Part shown: positions 1 to 7,757 of the stretch, piece by piece | Layout: each line of letters opens with the position of its first letter | How positions within the stretch are numbered: position 1 is the first letter of the stretch | Assembly: GCA_948466335.1 (NCBI GenBank) | Contig: CAOKAE010000013.1 | Coordinates: 1-46,569 of the forward strand | Direction of reading: 5' to 3' | DNA: 46,569 nucleotides | From: an uncultured Coriobacteriia bacterium | GTDB taxonomy: Bacteria; Actinomycetota; Coriobacteriia; Coriobacteriales; QAMH01 | Program-made: the position numbers and the translations under genes | The notes under the pieces: generated by a model | Database searches by the model: none | Told to the model about the DNA's origin: nothing | Seen by the model: only the letters and a program-made list of their open reading frames with translations

Positions 1-141
1 CAAGCGCATGGTGGTCGACTTTCCGGCACCGTTCGTGCCGACGAAGGCCACGAAGTCACCATCCGGTATGGTGAAGCTGACCCTGTCCAGAACGGCCAAT
101 TCGCCATCGTAGGATGCGCTTATGTCCCTGAACTCTATCAT
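1..141 (-). CDS. ECF/ABC transporter ATP-binding protein, N-terminal fragment
   Basis: Only the first 47 codons lie in the window; the gene runs off the left edge. The visible part begins with a typical ABC beta-strand region and reaches an intact Walker A motif (GTNGAGKST), so it is an ATPase subunit. Its ATG (141-139) overlaps the TGA (140-138) of the upstream S-component/ATPase fusion in an ATGA arrangement, which implies translational coupling and one operon. It is probably the second ATPase of an energy-coupling-factor importer; a T-component would be expected further left. Fold certain, substrate inferred from the tryptophan context. Confidence 0.85.
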   Translation of the reverse strand, partial: MIEFRDISASYDGELAVLDRVSFTIPDGDFVAFVGTNGAGKSTTMRL

Positions 142-1634
142 GCCAGCACCTCCTTACATGTTTCGACGGCCTCGGACACGCTGCGCGCCGTCGGTCCCGC
201 GTGCAATCCGCGTCCTATCAGGCGATTTACGAGAGTCGTGGAGCGCGGGCAATTCACCCCGATCGAGAGCAGCTCGTCGGAATGGGCGAGGACTTCGGCG
301 GGGGTGCCGGCGAATCTCACCTGCCCGTCTTGCATGATGAACAGCAGATCGGAATGGCTGGAGAGCAACGCGATCTTCTGTTCGACGACTATGACGGTGG
401 TCCCGTTTTCCCGCGCGTACTGTCTGAGCAGGTCGAAGACGGCTACGGAAGACGCCGGGTCGAGCTCGGCGGTGGGCTCGTCCAGCACCAGGATATCGGG
501 CTTGAGGGCGATGACCGACGCTATGGCGACCTTCTGCTTCTGGCCACCCGAGAGGCTGTCTATGGACCGGTCGCGCAGGTTGGCGATTCCCATGGAGTCG
601 AGCGCCTCGACGAGGCGCGCTTCGATCTCGTCTTTGGGGACGCCGAAGTTCTCCATGCCGTACAGCACCTCATCCTCGACGACGGAGGACACCATCTGGG
701 AGTCGATGTCCTGGCAGACGCTACCCACCTTGCGCGATATGTCGGTCAAGCTGGCGACGGTCGTGTCGAGGCCGCATACCGTGGCGCTACCGTACACATC
801 TCCCGGATAGCAGTGCGGGATTATGCCATTGAACGCGTAGGTCAGCGTGGACTTTCCCGAGCCTGCGGCACCGGTGATTCCGACGAAGGCGCCTCTCGGG
901 ATCTCGATGTCTATGCCTTGCACCGCAAGGCCCGCGCCCTCCTGATAGCGAAAGCCGAAGTCCTTGAGGGCTATCGCGAGGTTGCTGGCATCACCTTCGG
1001 CCCCGGATGCGGGCTTGCGGACCGCGGCGTCGACCTCGATGCCCGCGTTCGCTTCGAGGGTGGCGCGTTTCTCCGCGGCGCCGTGGACCTGCTTTTTCAG
1101 CACCTTGCGAAGGGGTACGGTCAGAATCGCCACCAGCACGCAGTTGAGCGCAGCCGTTCCGAACACCATCACGGCATAGGTGGCGAGCGTCACCGGTAGG
1201 CTCAAGCCGTTCAGCGCCACGCCGACGATCAAGGCGAACGTGTAGCCCGAGACGACCGTCGACAAGAACGTGGTCACCAGCGGATTGAGGTCAAGGTGCT
1301 TTCCGATGCGCATGGGTATGTGTATGAGCAGGCCGCATGCGAGCGCACCGAGCAGCTCGGAGGCGATGTTGACCCACGGCGTCGCGTTCAGCATGGGAAT
1401 CTGGCACATGAGCCCCGCAAGCAGGCCGATGATGATGGATTGCCCGATGTTCGGCCGAACCAGGATGATTGCCAGGCAATACATGGCGATGATGAAGTTC
1501 GGCTTCATTCCCGCAAAGCTCAGGAAGCTGGCCACGGTCAGTTTCAGGACCGCACCGGCAGCTAGGAGCACCGCAATCAGAATCAGATCCTGAATGGTAA
1601 GCTCCGATTTCGTTCGGCCGTGCGCGTGCATCAT
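138..1634 (-). CDS. Fused ECF transporter S-component (TrpP-like) and ATPase
   Basis: 498 residues. Residues about 14-180 hold five or six hydrophobic segments resembling the tryptophan-type substrate-binding (S) proteins of ECF importers. After a linker at about 185-218, residues 220-460 form a complete ABC ATPase with Walker A GAAGSGKS (255-262), signature LSGGQKQK and Walker B ILVLDEP. S-components are usually separate small membrane proteins, so the fusion to an ATPase is uncommon. It lies 61 bp downstream of a TrpB2-type gene and under the same trp attenuator, so the likely cargo is tryptophan, indole or a related compound. The start has GGGAGA 4 nt upstream; Met2 is an alternative start. 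The ABC half is certain, the S-component identity is from resemblance, and the substrate is inferred. Confidence 0.8.
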   Translation of the reverse strand: MMHAHGRTKSELTIQDLILIAVLLAAGAVLKLTVASFLSFAGMKPNFIIAMYCLAIILVRPNIGQSIIIGLLAGLMCQIPMLNATPWVNIASELLGALACGLLIHIPMRIGKHLDLNPLVTTFLSTVVSGYTFALIVGVALNGLSLPVTLATYAVMVFGTAALNCVLVAILTVPLRKVLKKQVHGAAEKRATLEANAGIEVDAAVRKPASGAEGDASNLAIALKDFGFRYQEGAGLAVQGIDIEIPRGAFVGITGAAGSGKSTLTYAFNGIIPHCYPGDVYGSATVCGLDTTVASLTDISRKVGSVCQDIDSQMVSSVVEDEVLYGMENFGVPKDEIEARLVEALDSMGIANLRDRSIDSLSGGQKQKVAIASVIALKPDILVLDEPTAELDPASSVAVFDLLRQYARENGTTVIVVEQKIALLSSHSDLLFIMQDGQVRFAGTPAEVLAHSDELLSIGVNCPRSTTLVNRLIGRGLHAGPTARSVSEAVETCKEVLA

Positions 1635-1695
1635 GGTCTCCCTCTCTTTCGATAGGGGCGAGCACGGCTGGCACGCTCGCCCCTATTCGCCTGTC

Positions 1696-3102
1696 TTACT
1701 GGATACCCTCGATATGGGGAATAGTGGCGAAGCCGACCTCGAGTTCCTCGTCGGTGGGGATGTGGTCGGTCATCTCGCCGCGGTTGTAGGCCTCGTAGGC
1801 GTACATGTCGAAGTAGCCCGTGCCCGTGAGTCCGAAGAGGATGGTCTTGGCCTCGCCGGTCTCGGCGCACTTCCTGGCCTCCTCCATGGCCTGGAAGATC
1901 GCATGGGCGCTTTCCGGGGCCGGCAGGATGGTCTCGAGGCGGGCGAAGTCCTCGGCTGCCTTGAAGACGTCGGTCTGCTTGACCGCGACGGCATCCATGT
2001 AGCCATCGTGCTTGAGCTTCGAGACGATGGGGCTCATGCCGTGGTAGCGCAGGCCGCCGGCGTGGTCGGGGGAGGGCAGAAAGCCGCTGCCGAGCGTGTA
2101 CATCTTGACGAGCGGACAGGTCTGGCCTGTGTCGGCGAAGTCATAGGCGTACTTGCCGCGGGTGAGCGAGGGACAACTCGCGGGTTCGACGGCGATGAAC
2201 TGCGTGTCGGGCTTGTCGCCGCGCAGCTTGTCGCGCATGAACGGCGCAATGAGTCCTCCGAGGTTGGAGCCGCCGCCGGCGCAGCCGATGACGATGTCGG
2301 GATACTCGCCCAGTTCCTTCATGGCCTCGTAGCTTTCCAGGCCGATGATGGACTGATGCAGCACGACCTGGTTGAGCACGCTTCCGAGCTGGTAGCGGCC
2401 CTTGTTCTCGGGCACGTTGAGGGCGAGCTCGACGGCCTCGGAAATCGCCGTGCCGAGCGAACCGGTCGAGTCGGGGTGCTCGGCGAGCATCTTCTTGCCG
2501 ATCTCGGTTGTGTCGGAGGGCGAGGGCGTGACCGTCGCGTTGAAGGTCTGCATGATGGAACGGCGGAAGGGCTTTTGCTCGTAGGAGCACTTCACCATGA
2601 AGACGTCGAGGTCGACGCCGTAGTGGTCGGCCGCCTCGGAAAGCGCGGTGCCCCACTGGCCGGCACCGGTCTCGGTCGTGATCTTGTCGAGGCCCTGCTC
2701 CTGCGCGTAGTAGGCCTGGGCCAGCGCCGAGTTGAGCTTGTGCGAGCCGGACGTGTTGTTGCCCTCGAACTTGTAATAGATCTTGGCCGGCGTGTTGAGG
2801 TGGCGCTCGAGGTTGTAGGCCCGGCACAGGGGGGAGGGGCGGTACACCTTGTACATCTCCTGGACACCTGCCGGAATGTCGAAGTACGCGGTCTCGTCGT
2901 CGAGCTCCTGATCCACGAGCTTGTCGCAGAAGACCGGCGCGATGTCGTCATGCTCGGCTATCTTGCCGTTGGGCAGACGCATGGGTTCGGGCGGCTCGGG
3001 CATATCGGCGCGCAGGTTGTACCATTGCGTCGGAATCTGCTCCTCGCGAAGATAGAGCCTGTAGGGGATTCCCTCGGTCTGCTTCTGTGCCTCGTCTGCC
3101 AT
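1696..3102 (-). CDS. trpB: Tryptophan synthase beta chain, TrpB2 type
   Basis: 468 residues, the length of the TrpB2 (TrpB-like) branch rather than the roughly 400 residues of TrpB1. The PLP lysine lies in SGSHKLNSA (Lys122), and a phosphate-binding glycine-rich loop reads CAGGGSN. The family condenses indole with L-serine to give L-tryptophan, often without a TrpA partner; no trpA is present here. The start at 3102 was chosen because AAAGGAG lies 7 nt upstream; the frame stays open to 3129 without a better site. It is the first structural gene after the trp attenuator and is followed by the ECF transporter, so the operon looks like indole or tryptophan salvage. Very confident in the family; the physiological indole source is inferred. 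Confidence 0.92.
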   Translation of the reverse strand: MADEAQKQTEGIPYRLYLREEQIPTQWYNLRADMPEPPEPMRLPNGKIAEHDDIAPVFCDKLVDQELDDETAYFDIPAGVQEMYKVYRPSPLCRAYNLERHLNTPAKIYYKFEGNNTSGSHKLNSALAQAYYAQEQGLDKITTETGAGQWGTALSEAADHYGVDLDVFMVKCSYEQKPFRRSIMQTFNATVTPSPSDTTEIGKKMLAEHPDSTGSLGTAISEAVELALNVPENKGRYQLGSVLNQVVLHQSIIGLESYEAMKELGEYPDIVIGCAGGGSNLGGLIAPFMRDKLRGDKPDTQFIAVEPASCPSLTRGKYAYDFADTGQTCPLVKMYTLGSGFLPSPDHAGGLRYHGMSPIVSKLKHDGYMDAVAVKQTDVFKAAEDFARLETILPAPESAHAIFQAMEEARKCAETGEAKTILFGLTGTGYFDMYAYEAYNRGEMTDHIPTDEELEVGFATIPHIEGIQ

Positions 3103-3189
3103 TGCCCGCTCCTTTCCTTGAAGGCTCATCGCCCACGATCCACTTGCCGTTGTTCCTCACGCATCTCGCAATGTTTTCGGAAATAAAAA

Positions 3190-3215
3190 AAGGCCCCCGG
3201 ATTACCGAGGGCCTT
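3190..3215 (-). terminator. trp attenuator terminator hairpin
   Basis: On the minus strand an 11-bp stem (AAGGCCCTCGG / CCGGGGGCCTT, one mismatch, 4-nt loop) is followed at once by a run of seven T: an intrinsic terminator. It sits 87 nt upstream of the trpB start and 39 nt beyond the leader peptide stop codon. The left arm can instead pair with an upstream segment (3243-3254), giving a mutually exclusive antiterminator. Confidence 0.9.
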
Positions 3216-3254
3216 CAAAGTATGTAAAGAGAAGCGTGAAGTCCGATAACCCGA
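3197..3254 (-). promoter_or_regulatory. trp antiterminator pairing region
   Basis: In the minus-strand RNA the segment UCGGGUUAUCGG (3254-3243) can form 12 consecutive pairs, four of them G-U, with UCGGUAAUCCGG (3208-3197). The second segment contains the loop and inner arms of the terminator, so the two structures exclude each other. A ribosome stalled on the Trp codons at 3281-3273 would cover GCGTAGTC just downstream. That octamer could otherwise pair with GAC and ACGC near 3229-3242 and sequester the first segment. Pairings were read by eye; no folding energy was computed. Confidence 0.7.
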
Positions 3255-3338
3255 TTACGATATTCGACTACGCCACCACCAGGCACCGGCGAGTGCCTGT
3301 GCATTCACGTTCGTGCTATGTGCGTATGCGTAGTTCAC
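3255..3338 (-). CDS. trpL: trp leader peptide with three tandem Trp codons
   Basis: A 27-residue ORF starts at GTG (3338-3336) and ends at TAA. It has a good ribosome site, GAAAGGA (3350-3344), 5 nt upstream. Residues 20-22 are Trp-Trp-Trp, encoded TGG TGG TGG at 3281-3273. This is too short for ordinary gene calling, but it is exactly what a transcription attenuator needs: a short translated ORF with consecutive Trp codons directly followed by alternative hairpins and a T-run terminator. When charged tRNA-Trp is scarce, ribosome stalling would favour the antiterminator and expression of trpB and the transporter. The design is that of classical trp attenuation; the detail here is read directly from the sequence. 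Confidence 0.88.
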   Translation of the reverse strand: MNYAYAHSTNVNAQALAGAWWWRSRIS

Positions 3339-3362
3339 GTTCGTCCTTTCGGGTTGCGCCGT

Positions 3363-3389
3363 ACGGTAGCACAGATTTCCGTGGGTCAA
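3363..3389 (-). promoter_or_regulatory. Possible promoter of the trp leader
   Basis: On the minus strand TTGACC (3389-3384) lies 15 nt before TACCGT (3368-3363), which fits the actinobacterial TAnnnT -10 pattern, and the position suits transcription of the leader peptide 25 nt downstream. The spacer is short, so the call is tentative. Confidence 0.35.
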
Positions 3390-3460
3390 GACGAGAAATC
3401 TGATTTTATGAGAACAAGTGACCAAAATATGCCAGTAAACGGTAGAAATTTAAGGGTAAA

Positions 3461-3495
3461 CGTTCATTCTTGTCCTATAATGATTGCAATGAACG
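3461..3495 (+). promoter_or_regulatory. Promoter with flanking inverted repeat, upstream of the choloylglycine hydrolase
   Basis: A perfect -10 hexamer TATAAT (3476-3481) lies about 60 bp before the hydrolase start. It is centred in an inverted repeat, CGTTCATT (3461-3468) and AATGAACG (3488-3495), with a 19-nt spacer, which could be an operator for a dimeric regulator. No good -35 is visible. The surrounding 3400-3500 region is AT-rich compared with the rest of the window. Confidence 0.5.
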
Positions 3496-3540
3496 AATCG
3501 ATTCGCATGAGGAGGCTCGCGTGCGAGAGGGGAGACTCCC

Positions 3541-4491
3541 ATGTGTTCAGGAATCAGATTCACCGATAACGCCCAGAACATGTACTTCGCCCGCAATCTC
3601 GACTGGAGCGTCGGCTACGGCCAGAAGGTCGTCGTGACGCCGCGCGGCTACGCGCAGCCGTACGCCTTCGGCGAGAAGGAACAGAATCACTACGCGGTCA
3701 TCGGGCCGTGCATCGTCATCAATGACGTGCCGCTGTACTTCGACTGCGCCAACGAAGAGGGCCTTGCCATCGCGGGCCTCAACTTCCCCGGCTATTGTCA
3801 GTTCGAAGAAGGCCCGGTCGAGGGCAAGGTCAACCTTGCGGCGTACGAGTTCCCGCTGTGGGTCGCGCGCAACTTCAAGACCGTCGACGAGGTCGAAGCC
3901 GCGCTCGCCAACATCGCCATCGTCGCCAAGCCCGTGAACGACCAGTTCCCCGTGGCGCTGCTGCATTACCTCATCGGCGACAAGGAGCGCTCGATTGTCG
4001 TCGAGTATATGGCCGATGGCATGCACATCCATCACGATGATATCGACGTGCTCACCAACCAGCCGACCTTCGACTGGCACGTCGAGCACCTGCGCAGCTA
4101 TATGAACCTCACGCCGGAGTACACCGCCTCGGTGACGTGGGGCAAGCAGGAGCTCATGCCGTATGGCAGTGGTGGCGGCCTCGTGGGGCTGCCCGGCTCG
4201 ACCTACTCGCCCGATCGCTTCGTGCGTGTCGCCTACATCAATAGCCACTATCCGCAAAAGACGGGCGAGGCAGACAACGTCTCGAGGATGTTCCACACGC
4301 TTGCCGGTGTCGCGATGGTCGAGGGCGAGGCCAAGATGGACAACGGCGATTTCGAGAAGACGGTCTATACGGGCGGCATCTCGATGGCGACCAAGACCTA
4401 CTACATGAGCACGTATGAAGACCCCGCCGTCAAGGCATATCCCATGAGCGATGCAGATCTCGACGGCTCTGCGCTCCATACCTTCGGCTAG
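3541..4491 (+). CDS. Choloylglycine hydrolase family (bile salt hydrolase or penicillin V acylase)
   Basis: 316 residues, the usual length for this Ntn-hydrolase family, which cleaves the amide bond of conjugated bile acids or penicillin V. The protein begins Met-Cys, so removal of Met exposes the catalytic Cys2. Other expected active-site residues are visible: Arg18, Asp21 (ARNLDW), Asn81, Asn173 (TNQPTFDWH) and Arg226 (SPDRF). There is no signal peptide, so it is cytoplasmic, as is common for bile salt hydrolases of gut Gram-positives. AGGGGAG lies 6 nt before the ATG. It stands alone, with its own promoter and a terminator behind it. The family is certain; bile salt versus penicillin substrate cannot be settled by eye, although a gut setting favours bile salts. 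Confidence 0.88.
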   Translation: MCSGIRFTDNAQNMYFARNLDWSVGYGQKVVVTPRGYAQPYAFGEKEQNHYAVIGPCIVINDVPLYFDCANEEGLAIAGLNFPGYCQFEEGPVEGKVNLAAYEFPLWVARNFKTVDEVEAALANIAIVAKPVNDQFPVALLHYLIGDKERSIVVEYMADGMHIHHDDIDVLTNQPTFDWHVEHLRSYMNLTPEYTASVTWGKQELMPYGSGGGLVGLPGSTYSPDRFVRVAYINSHYPQKTGEADNVSRMFHTLAGVAMVEGEAKMDNGDFEKTVYTGGISMATKTYYMSTYEDPAVKAYPMSDADLDGSALHTFG

Positions 4492-4507
4492 GGCATTGGG
4501 CGTATAG

Positions 4508-4543
4508 AAAAGCCCCCGTCCGATTGCTCGGGCGGGGGCTTTC
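4508..4543. terminator. Bidirectional terminator
   Basis: The hairpin AAAGCCCCCG..CGGGGGCTTT, with an inner CCG/CGG extension, lies between the hydrolase and the convergent hybrid kinase. It has A-rich sequence on the left and T-rich sequence on the right, so it can serve both. Confidence 0.85.
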
Positions 4544-4561
4544 GTTTGCTTGGCGCGAAGC

Positions 4562-7500
4562 TTACTCCCCGTCGGTCTCCGAAAGCCACTTGCGCATGAT
4601 GGCGACAAGCGACTCGATTTCCATGGGCTTTGCCATGTGGTCGTTCATGCCCACCGAGCGCGCGTGCTTGACGTCCTCGGCAAAGGCGTCCGCCGAGAGC
4701 GCGATGATGGGGACCTCGGCGAGGTCGGGACGGTCGCAGCCGGCGGCGCGGATGGCGGTCGTCGCCTCGTAGCCGTTCATGACCGGCATCTGGATGTCCA
4801 TGAAGACGAGGTCGTAGTAGCCCGGGTCATGGCCGAGCAGCATGTCCACGGCGACCTGGCCGTTCTCGGCATGCTCGACCTCGGCGCCCGTGAGGCCGAT
4901 GATTTCCTCGCCGATGGCCGTGGCCATGATGTTGTCCTCGGTCAGCAGCACGCGATAGCCCCCGAAGGCGCAGTCCTCGAGCAACGCCTTGGGGTCGACC
5001 GTCTCGACGACCTCACCGCTCATGAGCTCCTTAATCACCTGGATGAGGCGCGAGCGGAACAGCGGCTTGGAGATGAAGGCGTCGACGCCGACCTCGCGGG
5101 CCTCCTGCTCGATCATGGACCAGTCGTAGCCGGATAGGATGATGATGGGCGGTGCCTGGCGGATTCTCTCGCGGATCGTGCGCGCGACCTCAAGGCCGCT
5201 CATGCCCGGCATGCGCCAGTCGAGGATGACGGCCTGGAAGGGATCATCCGAGGCATCGGCCTTCACCACGGCCTCTATGCCGGCGGGGCCGGACATCTCG
5301 TAGTGGGCCCGCATGCCGATGTCCTCGAGCAACGTGCAGGCGCCCTCGCAGGCGACGTCGTCATCATCGACGACGAGCACCTTGATGCCGGCAAGGTCGG
5401 AGAGGTCGACCTGCGCGCCGTCACGCAGCTTGAGATGGACCGTCACGGTGAAGGTGGTGCCCTTGCCGAGCTCGGAATCCACCTCCACGCTGCCGCTCAT
5501 CATGGAGACGACGCTCTTCACGATCGCCATGCCTAGGCCCGTGCCTTCGATGCCCGTGGTACGCGAGTCGTTTGCGCGGGTGAAGGGCTCGAAGATGGTC
5601 TCCATGAACTCCTTGCTCATGCCGCAGCCCGTGTCCGAGAACACGAACTCATAGCAGCCGCTGCCGTGTACGCGGCTTTCGAGCTCGGTGATGCGCATGG
5701 TGATGCTGCCGCCTTCGGGCGTGAACTTGATGGCGTTGCCCATGATGTTCACGAAGACCTGTTGCAGGCGCGTGAGGTCGCCGATGACGTGCTCGTGCTC
5801 TATGCCGATGACGTCCACGCGCAGGTCGAGGTTCTTGGCGACAATCTGCGGATGGACGATGGTGAGCAGCTTCTCGACCGAGTCGGAGAGCTCGAACTCC
5901 TCGTCGGTGAGGCCGATGGAGCCGGATTCGATCTTGGCCATGTCCAGCACCTCGTTGATGAGGCCGAGCAGGTGGTGGCTCGCCGAGGTGATGTTGGCGA
6001 GGCATTCGCGCACGCGGTCGGGGTCGTCGGCGTGCATGGAAGCGATGGCCGTGAGTCCCATGATGGAGTTCATGGGCGTGCGGATGTCGTGGCTCATGGA
6101 ATTGAGGAAGTCGCTCTTGGCCTGGGAGGCGTGCTCGGCTGCCTGGAACGCGTCCTCGAGGGCCTGGCGCGAGGCGAGCTCGGCGGCCTTTTGCCTGGTG
6201 ACGTCTTGCACGGTGACGAGGACGTCGGTGGGCAGGCCCCGGGCGTCACGGGCGATGCAGAGCGTGGAGACTTGCAGCCATGCGTCCTCGCCGTTGCACG
6301 AGACGCGGTATTCGCATTGCAGGTAGGGAACGTCCGGCGTGAGGTTCGCCTTGAGGTTGTCGACGTCGGAGAGCTCGAGGAGGGAGGCGATGTCGTTGTC
6401 GTTGTCGTTGGCCGCGTCCTTCCAGAACGCGCACAAGTCGCTGAACCTGCCGCGCGTGGGCAGGGAATCGTCGAGTCCGACGCGTTTCAGGTACTCGTAG
6501 CTGTCGTTGGCGAGGTCTATGGTCAGCAGGCGGTTGAAGAGGTTCGTGGAAGCGTCGATGATGCGCGTCGCCTCCTGTCGTTCGAGCAGCAGGCGGTCCT
6601 TCTGCTTGCGGGACTGCAGCACGAGGACGACGATGAAGAGGAGTCCGGCGAGCACGACGCCCGCCACGAGGATGATGCCCGCGCCATTGGCGGCGCTGAC
6701 CATGCTCTGGGTGACGGACTCGGGGAATATGCGCAGGATCATCCAGTCAAACGAGCTGAGCTTGGTCAGGCACGCGCTCCCGACTCCGGAGGAGGCGTTA
6801 TAGGTGAAGTTGACCGAGCTTCCCTGGGCGAAGTCCTGGGCGAGCTCGTCGGCGCTTATGTCGGAAAGCGACTCGGCGAGCTTCGAATCGAGGACGGAGT
6901 AATCGACTTCGTCGCTGGTGCTGGATTTGGCCAGTACGCTTCCCTGGCGATCGCAGAGGTAGGTGGCCGTCTGGACGCCGAAGAAGCTCGTCGTCATGTA
7001 TTGCGCCATCCTGTCCTCGTTGTAGACGCAGGCAAAGACGGCGACGGGCGTTCCCTGGTAGAGGATGGGGGCGTAGAAGGCGATGATGCGGTGCTCGTTG
7101 AAGGCGGCGTTCTCCACGGCGCACACGCCGCTTTGACCCTGCATACCCTTGACGTAGTACTCGCGGTCCGTGACCACCTCGGTGCGCCCGTCGATGTTAT
7201 AGGCCATGCCATCGGCGGTGATGAGGAAGGTGTAGTTGAACTGGGTCGAGTCGATGGTCTGGACCGCCTGGCGCGGGTCGACGTTCGGGCTCGTCAGGGT
7301 CTGGCTGTAGACTTTGGCGGCGGTCTGCACCGTGGCCAGTCCGTTGCTCAGAAGGTCGTTCACGCGCCGGGTGGTCTGCTCGGTCGTTCCCTCGAGATAG
7401 TCCGCGTTTTGCGACGTGATGCGGTTGGTGTTGACGTTCATGAAGACCAGGAGCGCGGCGATGACGATGACGATGGCGCCGCAGGCCGCGAGGATCCTGT

Positions 7501-7573
7501 TCCGGGTTATGTTGAGGGACTTGTCGATGTTCTTCATCCGGCGTTCCCAGCCCTTCAATTGGGGAAATGACAT
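4562..7573 (-). CDS. Hybrid sensor histidine kinase with extracellular sensor and two receiver domains
   Basis: 1003 residues. Order: N-terminal membrane helix (about 28-46), a roughly 250-residue extracellular region with Cache-like features, a second helix (about 300-322), a PAS-like region (about 340-455), and a HisKA domain with the phospho-accepting His in SHDIRTPMN (about residue 494). Then come an HATPase domain with GTGLGMAI and two receiver domains with acceptor Asp in VILDWRMPG (about 783) and [11 protein letters not shown] (about 923). It would sense an external ligand and run a phosphorelay, but no DNA-binding output or Hpt domain is encoded here. The start could instead be Met13; neither has a strong ribosome site. 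The gene is unlinked to an obvious target. Confidence 0.88.
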   Translation of the reverse strand: MSFPQLKGWERRMKNIDKSLNITRNRILAACGAIVIVIAALLVFMNVNTNRITSQNADYLEGTTEQTTRRVNDLLSNGLATVQTAAKVYSQTLTSPNVDPRQAVQTIDSTQFNYTFLITADGMAYNIDGRTEVVTDREYYVKGMQGQSGVCAVENAAFNEHRIIAFYAPILYQGTPVAVFACVYNEDRMAQYMTTSFFGVQTATYLCDRQGSVLAKSSTSDEVDYSVLDSKLAESLSDISADELAQDFAQGSSVNFTYNASSGVGSACLTKLSSFDWMILRIFPESVTQSMVSAANGAGIILVAGVVLAGLLFIVVLVLQSRKQKDRLLLERQEATRIIDASTNLFNRLLTIDLANDSYEYLKRVGLDDSLPTRGRFSDLCAFWKDAANDNDNDIASLLELSDVDNLKANLTPDVPYLQCEYRVSCNGEDAWLQVSTLCIARDARGLPTDVLVTVQDVTRQKAAELASRQALEDAFQAAEHASQAKSDFLNSMSHDIRTPMNSIMGLTAIASMHADDPDRVRECLANITSASHHLLGLINEVLDMAKIESGSIGLTDEEFELSDSVEKLLTIVHPQIVAKNLDLRVDVIGIEHEHVIGDLTRLQQVFVNIMGNAIKFTPEGGSITMRITELESRVHGSGCYEFVFSDTGCGMSKEFMETIFEPFTRANDSRTTGIEGTGLGMAIVKSVVSMMSGSVEVDSELGKGTTFTVTVHLKLRDGAQVDLSDLAGIKVLVVDDDDVACEGACTLLEDIGMRAHYEMSGPAGIEAVVKADASDDPFQAVILDWRMPGMSGLEVARTIRERIRQAPPIIILSGYDWSMIEQEAREVGVDAFISKPLFRSRLIQVIKELMSGEVVETVDPKALLEDCAFGGYRVLLTEDNIMATAIGEEIIGLTGAEVEHAENGQVAVDMLLGHDPGYYDLVFMDIQMPVMNGYEATTAIRAAGCDRPDLAEVPIIALSADAFAEDVKHARSVGMNDHMAKPMEIESLVAIMRKWLSETDGE

Positions 7574-7661
7574 TCACGTCATTATCCTTTATTTGGAGAT
7601 GTTGGTCGAGGTTTACTTGGTGCATCGTAGGACGAGAGGCATACTCGAGACGTCCCATTTT

Positions 7662-7716
7662 CTTTACAAGGACTTTACCTCTCCCTTACGTCGTTCGTAC
7701 GCGCGTTTCCTAGACT
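7662..7716 (+). promoter_or_regulatory. Pho-box-like direct-repeat array and promoter
   Basis: Four hexamers recur with an exact 11-bp period: CTTTAC (7662), CTTTAC (7673), CCTTAC (7684) and the weaker TCGTAC (7695). A -10-like TAGACT (7711-7716) follows the last repeat after 10 bp. OmpR/PhoB-type regulators bind direct repeats of this period, and in Pho promoters the box replaces the -35 about 10 bp before the -10. The downstream gene is a phosphate symporter, followed by a PhoB/PhoR-like pair, which supports phosphate control. Binding is inferred. Confidence 0.7.
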
Positions 7717-7757
7717 TTTCCGGGCAGGGGAGAGTGAACAAGAGAGGATATGGAGAC

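Noticed and set aside
5666-7570. Long open frame opposite the hybrid kinase gene
   Set aside because: It is a shadow of high-GC codon bias: the kinase on the other strand has full conserved motifs, and this frame has none and no ribosome site.
7416-7757. Upstream extension of the phosphate symporter frame
   Set aside because: The encoded residues are not membrane-like, and the stretch overlaps the divergent kinase gene and the Pho-box-like promoter; the GTG at 7758 has the better ribosome site.
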